Part shown: piece by piece, positions 36,490 to 46,149 of the stretch
Layout of the letters: each line of letters opens with the position of its first letter
Position numbering within the stretch: position 1 is the stretch's first letter
Assembly (NCBI RefSeq): GCF_000243135.2
Contig: NC_019903.1
Location: 3,324,001 to 3,388,000 of the forward strand
Length of the DNA stretch: 64,000 nt
Source of the DNA: Desulfitobacterium dichloroeliminans LMG P-21439
GTDB taxonomy: Bacteria > Bacillota > Desulfitobacteriia > Desulfitobacteriales > Desulfitobacteriaceae
Direction of reading: 5' to 3'
Made by a program: the position numbers and the translations under genes
The notes under the pieces: generated by a model
Databases searched by the model: none
Told to the model about the DNA's origin: nothing
Seen by the model: the letters and a program-made list of their open reading frames with translations, nothing else

Positions 36490-38493
36490 TTATACTTTAA
36501 ATCTCGTAATAATCGTATTTAGGTTTTTAGCTAAATCGGACATACCTTCAGCCGAAGCAGCGATTTCTTCAATGGATGCTGTCTGTTCTTCCATGGAGGC
36601 CGTAACTTCCTCTGTGGCAGCGGAATTTTCCTCAGCGATTGCCGAGAGATTCTGCAAGGAAAGAAGAATCTCATTTTTCATTTTTTCCATTTCAGCGCCA
36701 GATACATTCAACTCTTCCACAGCCTTGATAGCTCCATCCATGGCTTCCGCAATCAAGCGATACTTATCTTTACTACTAATAACCTTCTCTGCTTGTTGCT
36801 TCGAAATAGTGGATACTCTCTCCATAGTCTTGACAGCATCTTGGGTGTTATGCTGCAATTCCTTGACTACACTATCGATGGACTTGGTCGAGGTTGAGGA
36901 TTGCTCGGCAAGCTTTCTAATCTCTTCAGCAACTACCGAAAATCCTCTTCCAGCTTCTCCTGCTCTGGCTGCTTCGATAGCTGCATTGAGAGCGAGTAGA
37001 TTGGTCTGATCTGCTATAGAAGCGATGACGTTACTAGCTTGCTCAATCTTCTGAGAACTCTCATTCGTTTTGATGATGACAGTGTAGATTTCTTGAGTAG
37101 CCCCATCACTTTCTTCAGAAATTCGAGACAACTCTTCAATTTCCTTGAGGCCTTCATCGACAACAACAGTCACTTTTTGAGCGGCGCCGTTTAAGGCTTT
37201 AGTATGTGACATGTCATTCTCAATAGCTTGACCAAGGTGTGCCGCTTTCGTCGAGCCTTCTTCCGTATTGCTGGCTTGTTCCGTGGCCCCTCTGGCGATT
37301 TCAACAACAGCCTTGGCTACTTCTTCAGCGACGATAGAGCTTTGTTGGGTCGCGGAAGTCAACTGCACTGAGACAGCGGCTACTTGCTCAGAGGATGCTT
37401 TCACATCGCTGATAAACTCTCTAAGGCTTGTTGTAACCACTTGAAATCCTTTGGCTAAGTCGCCAATTTCATCTTTCCGTTTAAGCAAATCTTCAGGCAC
37501 ATTTTGGGAAACATCCAGATCAGCGATGTACTCGGAATGGTTTGCAACCTTAACAATTGGCTTGGCGATAGAATTTCCTATGATAAGAACTAGGCCGATG
37601 CTCACGAGCAAAATAATCGTTCCCACGATTAAAATACTCGTGCGCAGTGCGGGAATGGCTGCTAAAACTTCGTCTTCATTTGCGGTTATGACAAAGATCC
37701 ACTCGCTACCTGGGATAGGTGCATAACCCGCATACAAATCTTCCCCGTCCATGGAATAATCACTGACCCCTTGCTTATCTGCCAGCAATTTTTCAAATAA
37801 TGCGGCCACAGATGCCATAGACTGATCTTCCTTAACTGCTTCGATGGGGTTGAATTGACTAAACACTTTATCTCTGTCGGGATGGGCAACAATAGTCCCT
37901 TGACTGTTAATCATATAGCCATAGCCATTTTCCCCATACCCCGTGTCATCGGTGATCAGACTTAAGGCGTCGCCATCTCGGCGCCCCACCAGAGCTCCTA
38001 CCACTTGACCATCTTTCTCGATTGGGGCAGCATACATGAGGACCAGGGAATTTGTCACTTTACTGATGATTACGTCCGATACATTCGATTCTCCATTTAA
38101 AGCTTTCTTAACATACTCCCGATCACCTAAATTACTGGTTGAACCATCTGAATAGTTGACTGAGCCATCCAACTGCACCACACCGATATCCAAAAAGCTT
38201 GTTCTATCCACTTGCCTTTGCAATATGGGCTGCTGGACTTGCCAGTCCATGCTTACGATATCATTTCTTAAGGCAATCATTTCTAAAGCAATCTTTTGGG
38301 TTTCCAACCGGCTTTCCGTTAGTTTAGCCGCTTCGCTGGCAAGTGAGCCGAGAGTTTTTTCAGCTTCTTTCGTAAGTGCATCACTGGCTGTTAGCACGGA
38401 GACGGCGCCCAAGGCCATTGATGATATCAATACTAAAATGGTGAAATAGACCACCAATCGTGTGCGAATACTTTTCAACTTAATACTCCTCAT
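36490..38493 (-). CDS. Methyl-accepting chemotaxis protein with Cache-type sensor
   Basis: 667 residues: membrane helix 1 ([22 protein letters not shown], about 12-33), an extracytoplasmic dCache-like sensor to about 285 with [22 protein letters not shown] and [17 protein letters not shown] motifs, membrane helix 2 ([20 protein letters not shown]), HAMP, and a cytoplasmic signalling domain. The tip is recognisable in [41 protein letters not shown]. Cache sensors of this type bind small molecules such as amino acids or carboxylates; the ligand is not deducible. It is a stand-alone gene. Confidence 0.95.
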   Translation of the reverse strand: MRSIKLKSIRTRLVVYFTILVLISSMALGAVSVLTASDALTKEAEKTLGSLASEAAKLTESRLETQKIALEMIALRNDIVSMDWQVQQPILQRQVDRTSFLDIGVVQLDGSVNYSDGSTSNLGDREYVKKALNGESNVSDVIISKVTNSLVLMYAAPIEKDGQVVGALVGRRDGDALSLITDDTGYGENGYGYMINSQGTIVAHPDRDKVFSQFNPIEAVKEDQSMASVAALFEKLLADKQGVSDYSMDGEDLYAGYAPIPGSEWIFVITANEDEVLAAIPALRTSILIVGTIILLVSIGLVLIIGNSIAKPIVKVANHSEYIADLDVSQNVPEDLLKRKDEIGDLAKGFQVVTTSLREFISDVKASSEQVAAVSVQLTSATQQSSIVAEEVAKAVVEIARGATEQASNTEEGSTKAAHLGQAIENDMSHTKALNGAAQKVTVVVDEGLKEIEELSRISEESDGATQEIYTVIIKTNESSQKIEQASNVIASIADQTNLLALNAAIEAARAGEAGRGFSVVAEEIRKLAEQSSTSTKSIDSVVKELQHNTQDAVKTMERVSTISKQQAEKVISSKDKYRLIAEAMDGAIKAVEELNVSGAEMEKMKNEILLSLQNLSAIAEENSAATEEVTASMEEQTASIEEIAASAEGMSDLAKNLNTIITRFKV

Positions 38494-38822
38494 TTCTTTT
38501 TAGTTCTTTTCCTCTTTTCCCTTTTGAGTACTAACATATATAGTAAGCTCGGCGAAAATGTTCTTTGAACAAAATTTTTGCAAGCTCCTGCTGAGTAATT
38601 AATTTATTTTGCTGATAAAACAAAGGTAGGTAATTACTCACTTTCCTTATTCTTCTTGATTTATTATCAAATACAACAAGAAATATGTCAATACAATATT
38701 TAAGTTGCTTAAAACTCTTTTTACGATAATATTCGACATGTATCTTTGACATCTGTAGAAAAAAAAGTCGAAGGCTCTTCACCTCCGACTTGTGTTCGAT
38801 AATGATTTATGATGATTATGGG
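38494..38822 (-). other. AT-rich intergenic region with the diguanylate cyclase terminator
   Basis: Hairpin AAGTCG.../...CGACTT at 38765-38791, followed on the minus strand by a run of eight T, ends the diguanylate cyclase transcript. The rest is AT-rich. A minus-strand open frame (38531-38782) starts within the terminator stem and has no ribosome site or recognisable domain, so I do not call it. Confidence 0.7.
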
Positions 38823-39578
38823 TTAAGTTATAATCCCTTGGTTAAAACAACAGACCGTATTACGTGTTTGCTTGGCCTGGTACAAGGCCCTGTCCGAAAA
38901 ATTGACAATGAGATCTGTTGGATTCGTAAGATGTTTCTCTCTTCGTCTGACTTCTTGAAGGTTTTTAAAAGAAACCACTCCCGCACTAATCGTCACTTGG
39001 TGAGATTCCACGGCAGGGCCAAAATCATGAGCTTCGATCACTGTGCGGATTCGATCGACTAGACTGGCAGCCCCTTCTTCACTAGTCTCCGGTATTAATA
39101 CTGCAAACTCCTCACCACCCCAGCGAATCACTGAGTCGCTGGCTCTCACGCTGTGACTTATTATGTTGGCTACTTCTTTGATGACTTTATCACCGGCGAG
39201 ATGTCCATAGGTGTCATTAATTATCTTAAAACGATCAATATCAATCATGGCTAATGAATATTCTTTTTGTCTGCGAGCGTACTTTTCAATATCAATATTA
39301 AGGCGTAGATACATGAAGCCTTTATTGGGCAGACCTGTTAGAGCATCTGTATAGCCTTTAATCGCAAGGGTCTCTACGAATCTTCCTAATATGATTCCAT
39401 TATAGATGAGGACCGCTACAGCGAAAAACCAAACCCAACGCGCTTGTTCCAGAGGCAAAACCCAATAAATTAAATAGACAAAAATCCAGAGGCCTACGCC
39501 TGCAAGTGCGAGGATTAAACTTGGATACGCTAAAAACAGCTTCTTAAGGCCATTTTTAATTATATCCATTCCATCCAC
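38823..39578 (-). CDS. Membrane diguanylate cyclase (GGDEF)
   Basis: 251 residues: two membrane helices at about 14-32 and 45-66, then a GGDEF domain with the opening DALTGLPNKGFMYLRLN, metal-site DIDRFKIINDTYGHLAGD and active-site RWGGEEFAVLIPE near 160. All catalytic residues for cyclic-di-GMP synthesis are present. No RxxD inhibitory site is seen four residues before GGEEF. There is no periplasmic sensor domain of note. Stand-alone gene. Confidence 0.92.
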   Translation of the reverse strand: MDGMDIIKNGLKKLFLAYPSLILALAGVGLWIFVYLIYWVLPLEQARWVWFFAVAVLIYNGIILGRFVETLAIKGYTDALTGLPNKGFMYLRLNIDIEKYARRQKEYSLAMIDIDRFKIINDTYGHLAGDKVIKEVANIISHSVRASDSVIRWGGEEFAVLIPETSEEGAASLVDRIRTVIEAHDFGPAVESHQVTISAGVVSFKNLQEVRRREKHLTNPTDLIVNFSDRALYQAKQTRNTVCCFNQGIIT

Positions 39579-39966
39579 ACCTTTCGACGATTATCATTCA
39601 ATAGATTGTAATTTCCTGCACAAGTGCCCGTGCCTATTTTACTAGTCCATGAGGTATGTTAGTGATAAATATCACTGACAATTACTATAATTATCAGTGA
39701 TATTTCTACGATTACAGTCAAAATATAGTCATAACAACATAATAAATGATAAACGGCATGTAATAAAAACAAAAATAAAAATGTTATAAATATAAAATAG
39801 TATAAATTATTTAATAATCATTAGTAAATATTTACATTTCCAATTGAATTTTATTATTCGCTATACAGTACCATAATCCTCTATTAAATAGAAAATAATA
39901 ATTTTAATGGTCAACAATAAAAAAGTAGCAATGTCAAGTCATTGCTACTTTCTCTGGTTTGTAAGC
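39579..39966. promoter_or_regulatory. AT-rich region with an array of AGTGATA half-sites and a terminator
   Basis: Three half-sites lie close together: AGTGATA (39661-39667), TATCACT (39670-39676) and AGTGATA within 39696-39702. The first two form a palindrome with an AA spacer; the larger pair AAATATCACTGA (39667-39678)/TCAGTGATATTT (39694-39705) forms a 12-base-arm hairpin. The amino-acid ABC operon terminator is at 39917-39950 (AAGTAGCAAT/ATTGCTACTT then T run, minus strand). Otherwise very AT-rich, with no gene seen. Confidence 0.55.
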
Positions 39967-40731
39967 TCACTTTGAACTCATATGATTCAAAAAGGCTTGG
40001 GTACGCATGTGTTGAGGATTGCCAAACACCTCTTCCGGATCACCTTGCTCGATAATCTCACCATTGTCCATAAATATAACGCGATTTGCCACTTCACGAG
40101 CAAAGCCCATTTCATGGGTCACTACAATCATGGTCATATGCTCTTCTGCAAGCTGTCGCATAGCTTTCAGCACTTCGCCGGTTAATTCAGGATCCAGAGC
40201 AGAGGTGGGTTCGTCAAAGAGCATGATATCAGGCTTCATGGCTAAGGCACGGGCAATAGCTACACGTTGCTTTTGGCCCCCGGACAGTCGTGACGGATAG
40301 CTGTTCAGCTTATCTTGCAAGCCTACCTTATACAGCAGTTCCTCAGCTTCCGGGACAATCTCTTCCTTCTTGACCCCTTTCACGGTTATGGGTGCTTCGA
40401 TGACATTATCGAGAACGGTCAGATGCGGGAACAGATTAAACTGTTGAAAGACCATCCCCATCTTACGACAGATCATGCGTGCCTGTGTTTCTTCGGCGTA
40501 CATTACTTTCCCATCAGAAGTTGTGGTCACTAATTCATCGCCTTCAATGACAATGCTTCCGCCATCAATGTTTTCTAGCCGATTGAGACAGCGAAGGAAG
40601 GTGCTTTTCCCCGAACCAGAGGGACCGATAATAGCGACCACTTCGCCTTTATGCACTTCCAGAGTGACACCCTTCAGAACTTCCAACTTATCGAACTTCT
40701 TTTCGATATTTAAGGCACTAATCATTTTCAT
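39967..40731 (-). CDS. Polar amino-acid ABC transporter ATP-binding protein
   Basis: This 254-residue GlnQ-type ATPase shows Walker [11 protein letters not shown] (about 36), Q-loop [15 protein letters not shown], signature [15 protein letters not shown] and Walker [15 protein letters not shown]. It has the family-specific insertion between Walker A and the Q-loop (about 60-85). It forms one operon with the permease (20 bases upstream) and the binding lipoprotein. Amino-acid specificity cannot be fixed from sequence. Confidence 0.93.
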   Translation of the reverse strand: MKMISALNIEKKFDKLEVLKGVTLEVHKGEVVAIIGPSGSGKSTFLRCLNRLENIDGGSIVIEGDELVTTTSDGKVMYAEETQARMICRKMGMVFQQFNLFPHLTVLDNVIEAPITVKGVKKEEIVPEAEELLYKVGLQDKLNSYPSRLSGGQKQRVAIARALAMKPDIMLFDEPTSALDPELTGEVLKAMRQLAEEHMTMIVVTHEMGFAREVANRVIFMDNGEIIEQGDPEEVFGNPQHMRTQAFLNHMSSK

Positions 40732-40750
40732 CCCATATCACCCCAAATCC

Positions 40751-41410
40751 CTAATCATCGTAGATCGCATAACGCTTCTCCAGCTTTTGAAAGCCATAAG
40801 TCAAAACCAAAGTCATAATTAAGTAGAATATCCCGGCAACGATGAAGGGGGTCATAGTAAAATCCCGCTGCACTAAAGCCTTCGTGGTGCGTAGCAAATC
40901 ATTCATGGCTAAGACATAAATCAATGAGGTATCTTTGACAAGGGTAATAGTCTCATTGCTTAGAGGTGGCAAGACCCGTTTAATCACTTGAGGAAGAACA
41001 ATACGGCGCATGAGCTGACTATAGGTCATGCCTAAAGCTTTAGCCCCTTCATATTGACCCCGGTCGATGGACTGAATGCCCGCCCGGAAGATCTCCGCAA
41101 AGTAGGCTGCATAATTCAAGACAAAAGCCAAGATAGCCGCTTGAAAATCGGTGAGAACGAGTACTTCCCCGACCACAGGAATAAAAGGCAAACCAAAATA
41201 GACAAATAAGAGCTGAAGCATCAAAGGGGTGCCGCGGAAAATCCATATATATATACTGATTCCTGAGTTCAGTAGCTTAAAACGAGAAATACGTCCTAAA
41301 GCCAGCATCAATCCTAAGGGCAAGGACATTATAATGGTCACAAAAAATATTTGCAAGGTGACCACCGTGCCGTCAAGCATGGGGCCGAGAATCTGTAGAA
41401 TATAGTCCAT
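40751..41410 (-). CDS. Polar amino-acid ABC transporter permease
   Basis: 219 residues from ATG 41410, chosen because GAGGAG lies 7 bases ahead; a TTG five codons upstream lies inside that ribosome site. About five membrane helices, with the EAA-type loop near FRAGIQSIDRGQYEGAKALGMTYSQLMRRIVLPQ, place it in the HisM/GlnP family. It is 97 bases from the binding-protein gene and 19 bases before the ATPase. Confidence 0.92.
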   Translation of the reverse strand: MDYILQILGPMLDGTVVTLQIFFVTIIMSLPLGLMLALGRISRFKLLNSGISIYIWIFRGTPLMLQLLFVYFGLPFIPVVGEVLVLTDFQAAILAFVLNYAAYFAEIFRAGIQSIDRGQYEGAKALGMTYSQLMRRIVLPQVIKRVLPPLSNETITLVKDTSLIYVLAMNDLLRTTKALVQRDFTMTPFIVAGIFYLIMTLVLTYGFQKLEKRYAIYDD

Positions 41411-41522
41411 CTTGTCTCTCCTCAAATCATTCTCTGGGTAACTTGGACAAACCTATAGTACCACAGAAAAGGCCAATGGATAACCCATCAGCCTAATCTT
41501 ATAAGAACGGATTGTTTCTTAA

Positions 41523-42320
41523 TTACTTAATGATATCTTCACCAAACCACTTCTTAGCGATTTCAGCAGATACTCCTTCGGCCTTCATAGCATCTAAGGC
41601 GCCTTGTAGCTTGCCTAAGAGTTCGGTATCGTCTTTGCGGAGTCCAACACCATATTCTTCTTCGCCGAAGTTATCTTCAATAACCGCATATTCGCCCGGT
41701 TTTTTGCTCATGTAATAGCGAGATACGACTTCATCAGCCACCACGGCATCGACCCGGCCAATTTTTAATTCATTAAGAGCCGCCACATAATCGGCATAGG
41801 TTCTGATTTCCTTAAAGGTCTTAGCCACTTCAGGCTCTGAATTGATAGCATCGAGACTGGAGCTACCTTCTTGGGTCCCGATCACTTTACCGCTGAGGTC
41901 TGCTTTGGTTTTAATATCCGAATCGGGGAGAACGACGATGATTTGATGATTGGCCATGTAAGGTTGTGTAAAGAGGATGTTTTTCTTTCTATCCTCGGTG
42001 ATGGTTAAACCGTTCCAGATCATATCGATCTTTTTGCTGTTGAGTTCAACTTCTTTACTATTCCAATCAATGGGCTTGAATTCTACTTCCATATCCAAGC
42101 GGGAAGCAGCTTCTTTTGCCATCTCGACATCAAAGCCGACTAATTCGCCCTTATCATCGCGAAAGCCCATGGGGGCAAAGGTATCATCCAAACCGACCAC
42201 GATCTTTTGTGGGGTTGCTGCCTTTTCTCCATTTGGGGTTCCGGTGCTAGCGCTACCACAACCGACTAATACTAATCCTGACATAACGACAGTCATTGCC
42301 AAGGCAATTAACTTCTTCAT
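41523..42320 (-). CDS. Amino-acid ABC transporter substrate-binding lipoprotein
   Basis: This 265-residue protein has a lipobox LVGC with Cys21 and a family-3 solute-binding domain: VGLDDTFAPMGFRDDKGELVGFDVEMAKEAASRL near 43-75, and the hinge region with GTQEGSSSLDAI. The Arg and Asp residues that hold an alpha-amino acid in this family appear in the expected segments. First gene of a three-gene importer with the permease and ATPase. Confidence 0.93.
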   Translation of the reverse strand: MKKLIALAMTVVMSGLVLVGCGSASTGTPNGEKAATPQKIVVGLDDTFAPMGFRDDKGELVGFDVEMAKEAASRLDMEVEFKPIDWNSKEVELNSKKIDMIWNGLTITEDRKKNILFTQPYMANHQIIVVLPDSDIKTKADLSGKVIGTQEGSSSLDAINSEPEVAKTFKEIRTYADYVAALNELKIGRVDAVVADEVVSRYYMSKKPGEYAVIEDNFGEEEYGVGLRKDDTELLGKLQGALDAMKAEGVSAEIAKKWFGEDIIK

Positions 42321-42486
42321 ATGAACAACTCCTTCTCTCTCTAGGGATAATCATGATGCTATTTTACTTTAATACGCTAAAGAGGTAAAAGAGTGAACTG
42401 GCACATTATTGCAGGATATACTCATCTATCTTCGTCAAGCTTGCCCAGGCTCTTTTTTTTATAGTATTTAACTTTTTTCGCAATTT

Positions 42487-43281
42487 CTACCCGAGCAGCA
42501 TACGATCGTTGTCTAGGGCGGTGCCGCTGCGGGATTCGAACTGCTCGATGAGGCGATCCACTGTCATTTGTTTTCGTTCCTGACCTTGAATATCCATGAT
42601 AATTCTTCCTTCATGCATCATGATGGTTCGTGTACCGAACTCTAAAGATGCCTTCATGTTGTGGGTGATCATCAGGGTACATAGCTTTTCTTCATCAACT
42701 ATTTGCCGGGTTATACTCATGACCTTCTTGGCGATGGCCGGGTCAAGTGCTGCCGTATGCTCGTCGAGGAGAAGAATTTTGGGCTTTACTAAGGTGGCCA
42801 TAAGCAGTGTCAAGGCTTGGCGCTGTCCTCCGGACAAGAGCCCTACCTTGTGTTTCATGCGGTTCTCTAGACCTAGATCTAAGAGTGCAATCCGTTCTCT
42901 GAGGAAATCCAGCTCTTTTTTCGTGATGCCGGGGCGGAGGCTGATGGGTTGACCTTTGGCTAAGGCAATCGCCAGATTTTGTTCAATGGTCATATCAAAG
43001 GCCGTCCCTTTGAGGGGGTCTTGAAATACCCTGCCTATAGATTGGGAACGCTTGTATTCAGGGAAGTAGGTGATATCTAGGTCGTCAAGGAGAATCCGCC
43101 CTTCTTCTATTTCATACATGCCTGAGATGCAGTTAAAGAGGGTGGATTTCCCTGCTCCATTCCCACCAATGACCGTCACAAATTCACCCGGCTGCAGGAC
43201 AAGATTCACCTGATCCAGTGCCCGCTTTTCGTTGCTACTGCCGATACCGAAGGTTTTGCTGACTTCTTTTAGCTTGAGCAT
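42487..43281 (-). CDS. trpZ: Tryptophan-type ABC transporter ATP-binding protein
   Basis: This 264-residue ABC ATPase shows Walker A GGNGAGKSTLF (about 38), Q-loop VFQDPLKGTAFDMTIEQNLAIAL, signature LLSGGQRQALTLLMATL and Walker B KILLLDEHTAALDP. The HTAALDP form and long Q-loop segment are typical of the TrpX/TrpY partner ATPases. It follows the permease by 18 bases. Identification as tryptophan transport rests on the operon's T-box with a UGG specifier. Confidence 0.88.
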   Translation of the reverse strand: MLKLKEVSKTFGIGSSNEKRALDQVNLVLQPGEFVTVIGGNGAGKSTLFNCISGMYEIEEGRILLDDLDITYFPEYKRSQSIGRVFQDPLKGTAFDMTIEQNLAIALAKGQPISLRPGITKKELDFLRERIALLDLGLENRMKHKVGLLSGGQRQALTLLMATLVKPKILLLDEHTAALDPAIAKKVMSITRQIVDEEKLCTLMITHNMKASLEFGTRTIMMHEGRIIMDIQGQERKQMTVDRLIEQFESRSGTALDNDRMLLG

Positions 43282-43299
43282 TTGAATCGTTCACCCCTT

Positions 43300-44211
43300 T
43301 CACTGCAACCTCTTTTTGGTACCTTGCTGGGGAAAGTGTCTTCTTTTCATGGTGGCAAATTGCTTTTTAAGGATGGGAGTGGACATAGCTAAGGCAACAA
43401 TTACAGCAGAGACGAGCTTTAGATCGGTGGCCGGCATGCCCAACTCGAAGGCAATGGCAATAATTAAACGATAGAGTATCGACCCTAATATCACAGCGAT
43501 CAACCGCCGCATTAAGGATTTTGCCCCAAAAACAACTTCCCCGATGATAACCGAAGCCAGCCCGATGACCACCATACCAACGCCCATAGCTACATCGACA
43601 AAGGATTGATACTGAGCAATCATGGCTCCCGAAACAGCCACAAAACCATTGGCTATCGCAAGGCCAACAAAAATGGTCAGGTCGGTGTTTACCCCGAGTG
43701 CTCTCACCATCTGGTCATTATCTCCTGTTGCCCGCACCAGAAACCCCAAGCGGGTATTCAAGAATAGGAAGAGGACGACAAGACAAAAGGCCACAGTAAT
43801 AGTAGCAAAAATGAGTCGACTATAGTCTCCACCCACCAGCTTTTCGAATTCGCTGAACACGGTGGCTTTATTCATAAGAGCAATATTGGCCCGTCCGCTC
43901 ATTATTTTCAGGTTAAGGGAATACAGCGCAAGCATGGCGAGAATCCCCGCCAAAAGAGCCTGTATCTTCAATTTCGTATGGAGAAAGGCGGCGATACAGC
44001 CGGTTCCGCAGCCGACAACGAAGGATAGAAGCACTCCTAAAAAAGGATGGCCACTCATACTCATGACGACAGAAATCGCAGCGCCGGTAACAAAGCTTCC
44101 GTCAACCGACATATCCGGCATATTCAGGGTGCGGAAGGATATGAATACGCCTAGGGCCATGATTGCATATATAATTCCGAGTTCGATAGAGCCTTGAAAG
44201 GCGAAATTCAT
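43300..44211 (-). CDS. trpY: Tryptophan-type ABC transporter permease
   Basis: The 303-residue protein, with about eight to nine membrane helices, is of the branched-chain/ribose permease superfamily. Family-specific segments include SFRTLNMPDMSVDGSFVTGAA near 25-45 and RATGDNDQMVRALGVNTDLTIFVGLAIANGFVAVSGAM near 160-200. It works with the ABC_sub_bind-type binding protein. A 408-base gap holding palindromic copy B separates it from trpX, unusual inside an importer operon. Confidence 0.88.
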   Translation of the reverse strand: MNFAFQGSIELGIIYAIMALGVFISFRTLNMPDMSVDGSFVTGAAISVVMSMSGHPFLGVLLSFVVGCGTGCIAAFLHTKLKIQALLAGILAMLALYSLNLKIMSGRANIALMNKATVFSEFEKLVGGDYSRLIFATITVAFCLVVLFLFLNTRLGFLVRATGDNDQMVRALGVNTDLTIFVGLAIANGFVAVSGAMIAQYQSFVDVAMGVGMVVIGLASVIIGEVVFGAKSLMRRLIAVILGSILYRLIIAIAFELGMPATDLKLVSAVIVALAMSTPILKKQFATMKRRHFPQQGTKKRLQ

Positions 44212-44253
44212 AGGTGGTGGTCGCTCCTTTACGTCTTAGCTTTTTAGGGGTCT

Positions 44254-44500
44254 CCAGGATTTTGCTATACACGTTCGCTCAGAAAGCTGCGCGCACCCGT
44301 TCTAACGCTCAAGCTCTGCGCTACGTCGGGTTACCTGACTAAATCGCCATCCCGAAAAGCGAGCGAGCTTTTCGCACTTGTTTGGCTCTCTAGTCAGTTG
44401 GAAACGTCCTGTTTCCAACCCGACTCCGCTGCGGCTTTTCGCGAAGAACGAGTAGCCGCTCGCTTTGAAGTCGCTCTCTTCCGTATAGCAAAATCCTTGG
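44254..44500 (-). repeat. Multi-stem palindromic intergenic element, copy B
   Basis: Ends CCAGGATTTTGCTATAC (44254-44270) and GTATAGCAAAATCCTTGG (44483-44500) pair with one bulge. Inside, in the same order as copy A on the opposite strand: AGAACG.../CGTTCT arms, hairpin GTTGGAAAC/GTTTCCAAC (44397-44419) with the same AGGAC loop, and CTGACTA (44335-44341)/TAGTCAG (44391-44397) in place of copy A's CTGCCCA/TGGGCAG. Lies between trpX and trpY. Confidence 0.8.
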
Positions 44501-44551
44501 GTTTTCTTTTAAGGTAACAATAATATATGAGCCACGGAAAGTGTGACAGGG

Positions 44552-44568
44552 GGACAGGTTCCCTGTCC
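44552..44568. repeat. REP-like GGACAGG palindrome
   Basis: GGACAGG-TTC-CCTGTCC hairpin between copy B and trpX. Related words occur at 11861 (GACAGGTCCC) and 47950 (ACCTGTCCCC), each beside a repeat or IS. Confidence 0.5.
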
Positions 44569-44619
44569 AAACCCTGCAAACTATGGGGTCCGTGCCTGAA
44601 ATCCTGCTAGTCCGCTTTC

Positions 44620-45618
44620 TTACTTAAATACTTCTGCGGCTTTATTGATGACATCAGTGGAGAAGGTGACGCCGATGGCGTCTGCTGTATTTTGGTTAAG
44701 ATAGATATCCATATCGGTCATGGATTTTACGGGGATATCGCCGGGGTTTTTGCCGTTGAGGATTTCGGAGGCCATTTTTGCCGTTTCTTGACCGAGGATG
44801 GTGTAGTTGATGCCATAGGTTGCTAGGCCGCCGTCTTTGACCATGGAATCGGCTCCCACGTAGACGGGAATTTTTGCTTTATTAGCAGCTTGGGCCACAG
44901 CAGCCATGGCACTGGCGACAGCATTATCGATGGGGATGAAGATAGCATCTACATCTCCGGTGAGGGCGTTAACTGCTTGTAGTACCTCAGAGCTATTGGT
45001 AACCGTAGCTACTTCAACTTTGATGTTCTTCTGAGCCGCATACTCCCTGAGGTTTTCGATAACGGACACGGAGTTGGTCTCACTGGTATTGTAGAGGGCG
45101 CCGACGGTTTTTATCCCTGGGGTAATTTGCGCAGCTAGTTCCATGATCTTTTCGGCGGATACTCGGTCAGAGGTGCCTGTGACGTTAGCACCGGGTTTTT
45201 CCATTGAGCTGACAAGTCCTGACCCGACGGGGTCTGTGGCCGCTGAGAAAACAATAGGAATATCTTTAGTTTCATTGACTACCGCTTGAGCCGATGGGGT
45301 GGCAATTGCAATAATCAGGTCGTATTTATTGGCAACAAACTTTTGGGCAATCGTTTTGAGATTGGTTTGATCACCTTGGGCATTTTGATAGTCGATGGTG
45401 ATATTTTCGCCATCTTTAAAGCCTTGGGCAGCTAATTCGGCAATCGTTGCTTCACGAATAGTATTCAGAGAGGGATGTTCGACGATTTGAACAATCCCGA
45501 TCTTTTTCTTGCCTTCATTGGCTGATTTCCCTTGATCCGTGTTACTTGAGCCACAACCCGTGACGAATAAGGATAGTGCTAATACTCCACTTAAGATTCC
45601 CGCAAATTTCTTTTTCAT
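44620..45618 (-). CDS. trpX: Tryptophan-type ABC transporter substrate-binding lipoprotein
   Basis: 332 residues from ATG 45618; GGAGG lies 8 bases before it, and the GTG at 45633 overlaps that site. Lipobox FVTGC with Cys22. The mature part is an ABC_sub_bind domain: IGIVQIVEHPSLNTIREATIAEL near 43, IPIVFSAATDPVGSGLV near 125 and ALYNTSETNSVSVIENLREYA near 185. This family is regulated by tryptophan or tyrosine T-boxes in many Firmicutes. The T-box directly upstream has a UGG specifier, which fixes tryptophan as the likely ligand. Confidence 0.9.
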   Translation of the reverse strand: MKKKFAGILSGVLALSLFVTGCGSSNTDQGKSANEGKKKIGIVQIVEHPSLNTIREATIAELAAQGFKDGENITIDYQNAQGDQTNLKTIAQKFVANKYDLIIAIATPSAQAVVNETKDIPIVFSAATDPVGSGLVSSMEKPGANVTGTSDRVSAEKIMELAAQITPGIKTVGALYNTSETNSVSVIENLREYAAQKNIKVEVATVTNSSEVLQAVNALTGDVDAIFIPIDNAVASAMAAVAQAANKAKIPVYVGADSMVKDGGLATYGINYTILGQETAKMASEILNGKNPGDIPVKSMTDMDIYLNQNTADAIGVTFSTDVINKAAEVFK

Positions 45619-45723
45619 TTGAAGATCCTCCACTCTTTTTCAATTTTTTTGATTAAGATTCGAGGGTTCTTCCCTGCAATTCCCATCCATCCGCCTCGAT
45701 GCATGGGACGGTTCGTACCAAAA

Positions 45724-45989
45724 CAAAAAACGCCTATCCTTAAGTCTAACCTTAAGGACAGGCGCTTAACCTGCGGTACCACCTTAATTGATGTATGAAA
45801 ACCGATGCCCATACATCCTCTCTTGCAGGGTGCCATCACACCCTTAGCCCAATAACGCTGGCTGTGCGTCGTAAGCTACTCATTGCTTTTCACTCCGCCC
45901 TCAGGGGTCCATTTACTCGCTCCGTTACCTACCAGGCTTCCACCTATCCCGGCTCTCTTTAAGGTTGGTCTTGCGGTTTTACTTCCCCG
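45724..45989 (-). ncRNA. T-box leader with tryptophan (UGG) specifier
   Basis: On the minus strand, stem I opens GACGGGGAAGTA and closes with GTAAATGGACCCC; the specifier TGG (complement of 45909-45911) is followed by the usual purine. The AGAGAGCCGG segment and GGTGGAAGCC loop of stem I are present. The T-box sequence AAGGTGGTACCGCAGG (45770-45785) pairs with the tRNA acceptor end; the terminator GCCTGTCCTTAA/TTAAGGATAGGC with a run of six T ends at 45724. Transcription continues into trpX when uncharged tRNA-Trp binds. Confidence 0.95.
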
Positions 45990-46004
45990 TCAACAGTTTA
46001 GAAT

Positions 46005-46033
46005 ATCTTAACACATAATTTTTCCCAAATCAA
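46005..46033 (-). promoter_or_regulatory. Promoter of the T-box-trpXYZ operon
   Basis: TTGATT (46028-46033) and TAAGAT (46005-46010) on the minus strand are 17 bases apart, with an extended TGT before the -10. It starts about 10 bases upstream of T-box stem I. Confidence 0.75.
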
Positions 46034-46149
46034 CAGGTAATTATCACTTGTTGGTGTCAAGTAGACGTGGGCAAAAATTCTATTCCTCGTAGTTGTGTAG
46101 ATACGTAATAAAATCCCTTTATTTTCAGAATGCAGTCCAACTCTGGGGT

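Noticed and set aside
38531-38782. 83-residue minus-strand open frame
   Set aside because: Starts inside the diguanylate cyclase terminator, has no ribosome site and AT-biased composition.
42525-42545. tRNA-like GATTCGAACTG word
   Set aside because: It lies inside the trpZ coding frame and no cloverleaf can be formed around it; no tRNA gene was found anywhere in the window.
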